Below the pieces are notes generated by a model. That model ran no database searches and was not told the origin of the DNA. It saw only the letters and a program-made list of their open reading frames with translations. A stretch of DNA of 7,661 bases from Oscillospiraceae bacterium (GTDB lineage: Bacteria; Bacillota; Clostridia; Oscillospirales; Ruminococcaceae). How positions within the stretch are numbered: the stretch's first letter is position 1; the number at the start of each line of letters is the position of its first letter. Where the stretch lies: the NCBI GenBank assembly GCA_017544185.1, contig JAFYEQ010000266.1, forward strand, positions 1 through 7,661. Direction: 5' to 3'. This document shows positions 6,261-7,661 of this stretch, piece by piece. Both the position numbers and the translations under genes were made by a program.

Positions 6261-7661
6261 ATGGAGATAACACCGCTGAACAAAAGGATCGCAGCATTCG
6301 CGGCGGCCGTGCTGATCGCCGCTTCATGCCTTGCGGGCTGTCAGAGCAAGAACAACGGGAACGATGAGCCCACGTTCAACACCATAGAGAACGGCACCGT
6401 GGCTCCCTCTCCCGAGGAGACTGACCCTGCACAGACCGATGTGACCGCAGTCACAGACCCCGACGGCAATATCGTCACCGACGAGCAGGGCAATGAGGTG
6501 ACCACCACCACCGCCACCTTCAAGGATCCCTCCGCTATGATCACCGATGCGTCCGTACCTATGGACGATGACTACTTCCTGACTCAGGAGCCTACAGGCA
6601 CCACCGTCAACGAGGCTGACATCATCGCAATGATCGAGGCGGGCACCACCGCTGCTCCCGTGGAGAAGCCTCCCGTGATGAAGGAATACAACATCGACGT
6701 ATCCCAGCGTTACGGCTACAATCAGCTCTCCAACGCAGAGAAGCAGCTCTACAAGGATATGCTGGACTGCGTGAAGTCCTGCAAGACCAAGATGGCTGTA
6801 GACGACAGCATCTCCAACGAGATGTGGATCAAGGTATACGGCTGCATGTACACTCAGGAGCCCGAGCTGTTCTGGATCGCCAACCGTGCAGAGCGCGGAC
6901 GCTTCTGGTACTGGGAGACCGATCCCGATATCATAGCAAAGCTCCAGAAGGAAGTGGACGCAGGCGCTGCGAAGGTGCTTGGCCAGGCTGAAGGCCTTGA
7001 CACCTACGGCAAGGTGAAGACCTTCCATGACTATATCGCGCTGCACAACACCTTTGAGCTGTACGATCCCGACCGCATCGAGGAGACCTGCTACAACTTC
7101 ACCATATACGGCGGCCTTGTAAAGGGCACCATCCAGTGCGAGGGCTACGCAAAGACCATGCAGTATCTCTGCGATCTGGCAGACATCGAGTCCATGGTAG
7201 TCATCGGCACCAATGAGAAGGGCGACTCCCACGCATGGAACGTGATAAAGATCGATGGCAGCTGGTACAACGTGGACACCACATGGGACGATCCCATACT
7301 CTCCGAGCCCGTTCCCACCAACCTGCGGCATATCTACTTCGGCGTTCCCGATGAGTGGATACACAACAAGTCCCACTTCAACATAAACACTAAGACCACA
7401 GGTACCAAGGTCAAGTACTTCGATCCCCCCAAATGCACCTCCGATGCCATGAACTGGTTCGCTAAGGAGAACAAGCTCTACGGCGACAAGGAGTCTGCCG
7501 ATACCGCTCTCCGCGCTGCTCTGAAGATAGCTGCGGACGGCAAGACCAGAGTGGCTGAGATCCGCGTGAAGGACAAGGCTACCTTCGATGCGATCAAGGC
7601 AGACCTGAAGACCTATGCTCAGTGGATCAAGGACGAGAACTCCGCTGTGAAGGGCGTATCC
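6261..7661 (+). CDS. Second transglutaminase-like lipoprotein, 3' end cut by window edge
   Basis: The frame is open for 467 codons to the right edge with no stop. From ATG 6261 it has a lipoprotein signal with a canonical LAGC lipobox (Cys27), a Thr/Asp/Glu-rich spacer to about residue 135, then a transglutaminase-like module with Cys293 in QCEGYA, His324 in SHAWN and Asp339 in VDTTW. Triad spacing (31 and 15) equals that of the upstream lipoprotein. Over the 54 residues from QC to the DP after DTTW, 36 are identical by hand count. EPELFW, WIHN, HFNIN and FDPP are also shared. There is no SH3-like domain. By comparison with the paralogue only about 20 residues seem to be missing. The start is uncertain: ATG 6261 has only a weak purine run upstream, while CTG 6276 follows GGAG by 9 nt and gives a tighter signal peptide. 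Substrate unknown; probably surface-exposed. Confidence 0.88.
   Translation, partial: MEITPLNKRIAAFAAAVLIAASCLAGCQSKNNGNDEPTFNTIENGTVAPSPEETDPAQTDVTAVTDPDGNIVTDEQGNEVTTTTATFKDPSAMITDASVPMDDDYFLTQEPTGTTVNEADIIAMIEAGTTAAPVEKPPVMKEYNIDVSQRYGYNQLSNAEKQLYKDMLDCVKSCKTKMAVDDSISNEMWIKVYGCMYTQEPELFWIANRAERGRFWYWETDPDIIAKLQKEVDAGAAKVLGQAEGLDTYGKVKTFHDYIALHNTFELYDPDRIEETCYNFTIYGGLVKGTIQCEGYAKTMQYLCDLADIESMVVIGTNEKGDSHAWNVIKIDGSWYNVDTTWDDPILSEPVPTNLRHIYFGVPDEWIHNKSHFNINTKTTGTKVKYFDPPKCTSDAMNWFAKENKLYGDKESADTALRAALKIAADGKTRVAEIRVKDKATFDAIKADLKTYAQWIKDENSAVKGVS
6263..6266 (+). promoter_or_regulatory. Possible ribosome binding site pointing to a CTG start at 6276
   Basis: GGAG overlaps the ATG at 6261 and sits 9 nt before an in-frame CTG. 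Starting there gives MNKRIAAF... (CTG read as Met... L replaced), a compact lipoprotein signal. CTG starts are rare, so ATG 6261 is kept as the default. Confidence 0.35.

Noticed and set aside
6324..7376. 350-residue open frame on the - strand opposite the second lipoprotein gene
   Set aside because: Same shadow pattern; the + strand frame is clearly coding by homology to its neighbour.

Overview
The window looks like chromosomal DNA of a Gram-positive gut-type anaerobe, most likely a Ruminococcus-like member of the Oscillospiraceae. This is inferred from four things: moderately GC-rich coding DNA with C/G-ending codons, strong AGGAG-type ribosome binding sites, a consensus sigma-A promoter, and acidic Thr/Glu-rich lipoproteins with transglutaminase-like domains. 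All four genes are on the + strand. Nothing points to phage, plasmid or CRISPR content.

Layout. (1) 2-2395: glycogen/alpha-glucan phosphorylase (GlgP), cut by the left edge; the reading frame is open upstream of the first in-window ATG. (2) 2396-2880: a 485-bp non-coding stretch, unusually rich in repeats. It holds a degenerate 18-bp repeat, 18 head-to-tail heptamers with a 35-bp higher-order rhythm, a perfect small hairpin, a terminator-like hairpin whose 3' arm can also pair with a second downstream arm, and a perfect TTGACA-N17-TATAAT promoter. (3) 2881-4152: a CBS-pair membrane protein of the CorC/HlyC/CNNM family with a divergent transmembrane domain. (4) 4153-4283: a gap with a tandem 18-bp duplication and a palindrome, enclosed by a long imperfect inverted repeat whose left arm lies in the end of the CBS gene. 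(5) 4284-6137: a lipoprotein with an SH3-like domain, a charged linker and a transglutaminase-like Cys-His-Asp domain. (6) 6138-6260: a gap with a second palindrome of the same design as the one at 4179-4200. (7) 6261-7661: a second lipoprotein, paralogous to the first in its catalytic half but without the SH3 domain; it runs off the right edge.

The genes do not form an obvious single pathway. GlgP is cytoplasmic storage-glucan metabolism, the CBS protein is a membrane protein probably linked to ion handling, and the two lipoproteins form a paralogous surface-exposed pair of unknown substrate. The least explained parts are the transglutaminase-like lipoprotein pair and the structured repeats in all three intergenic gaps.
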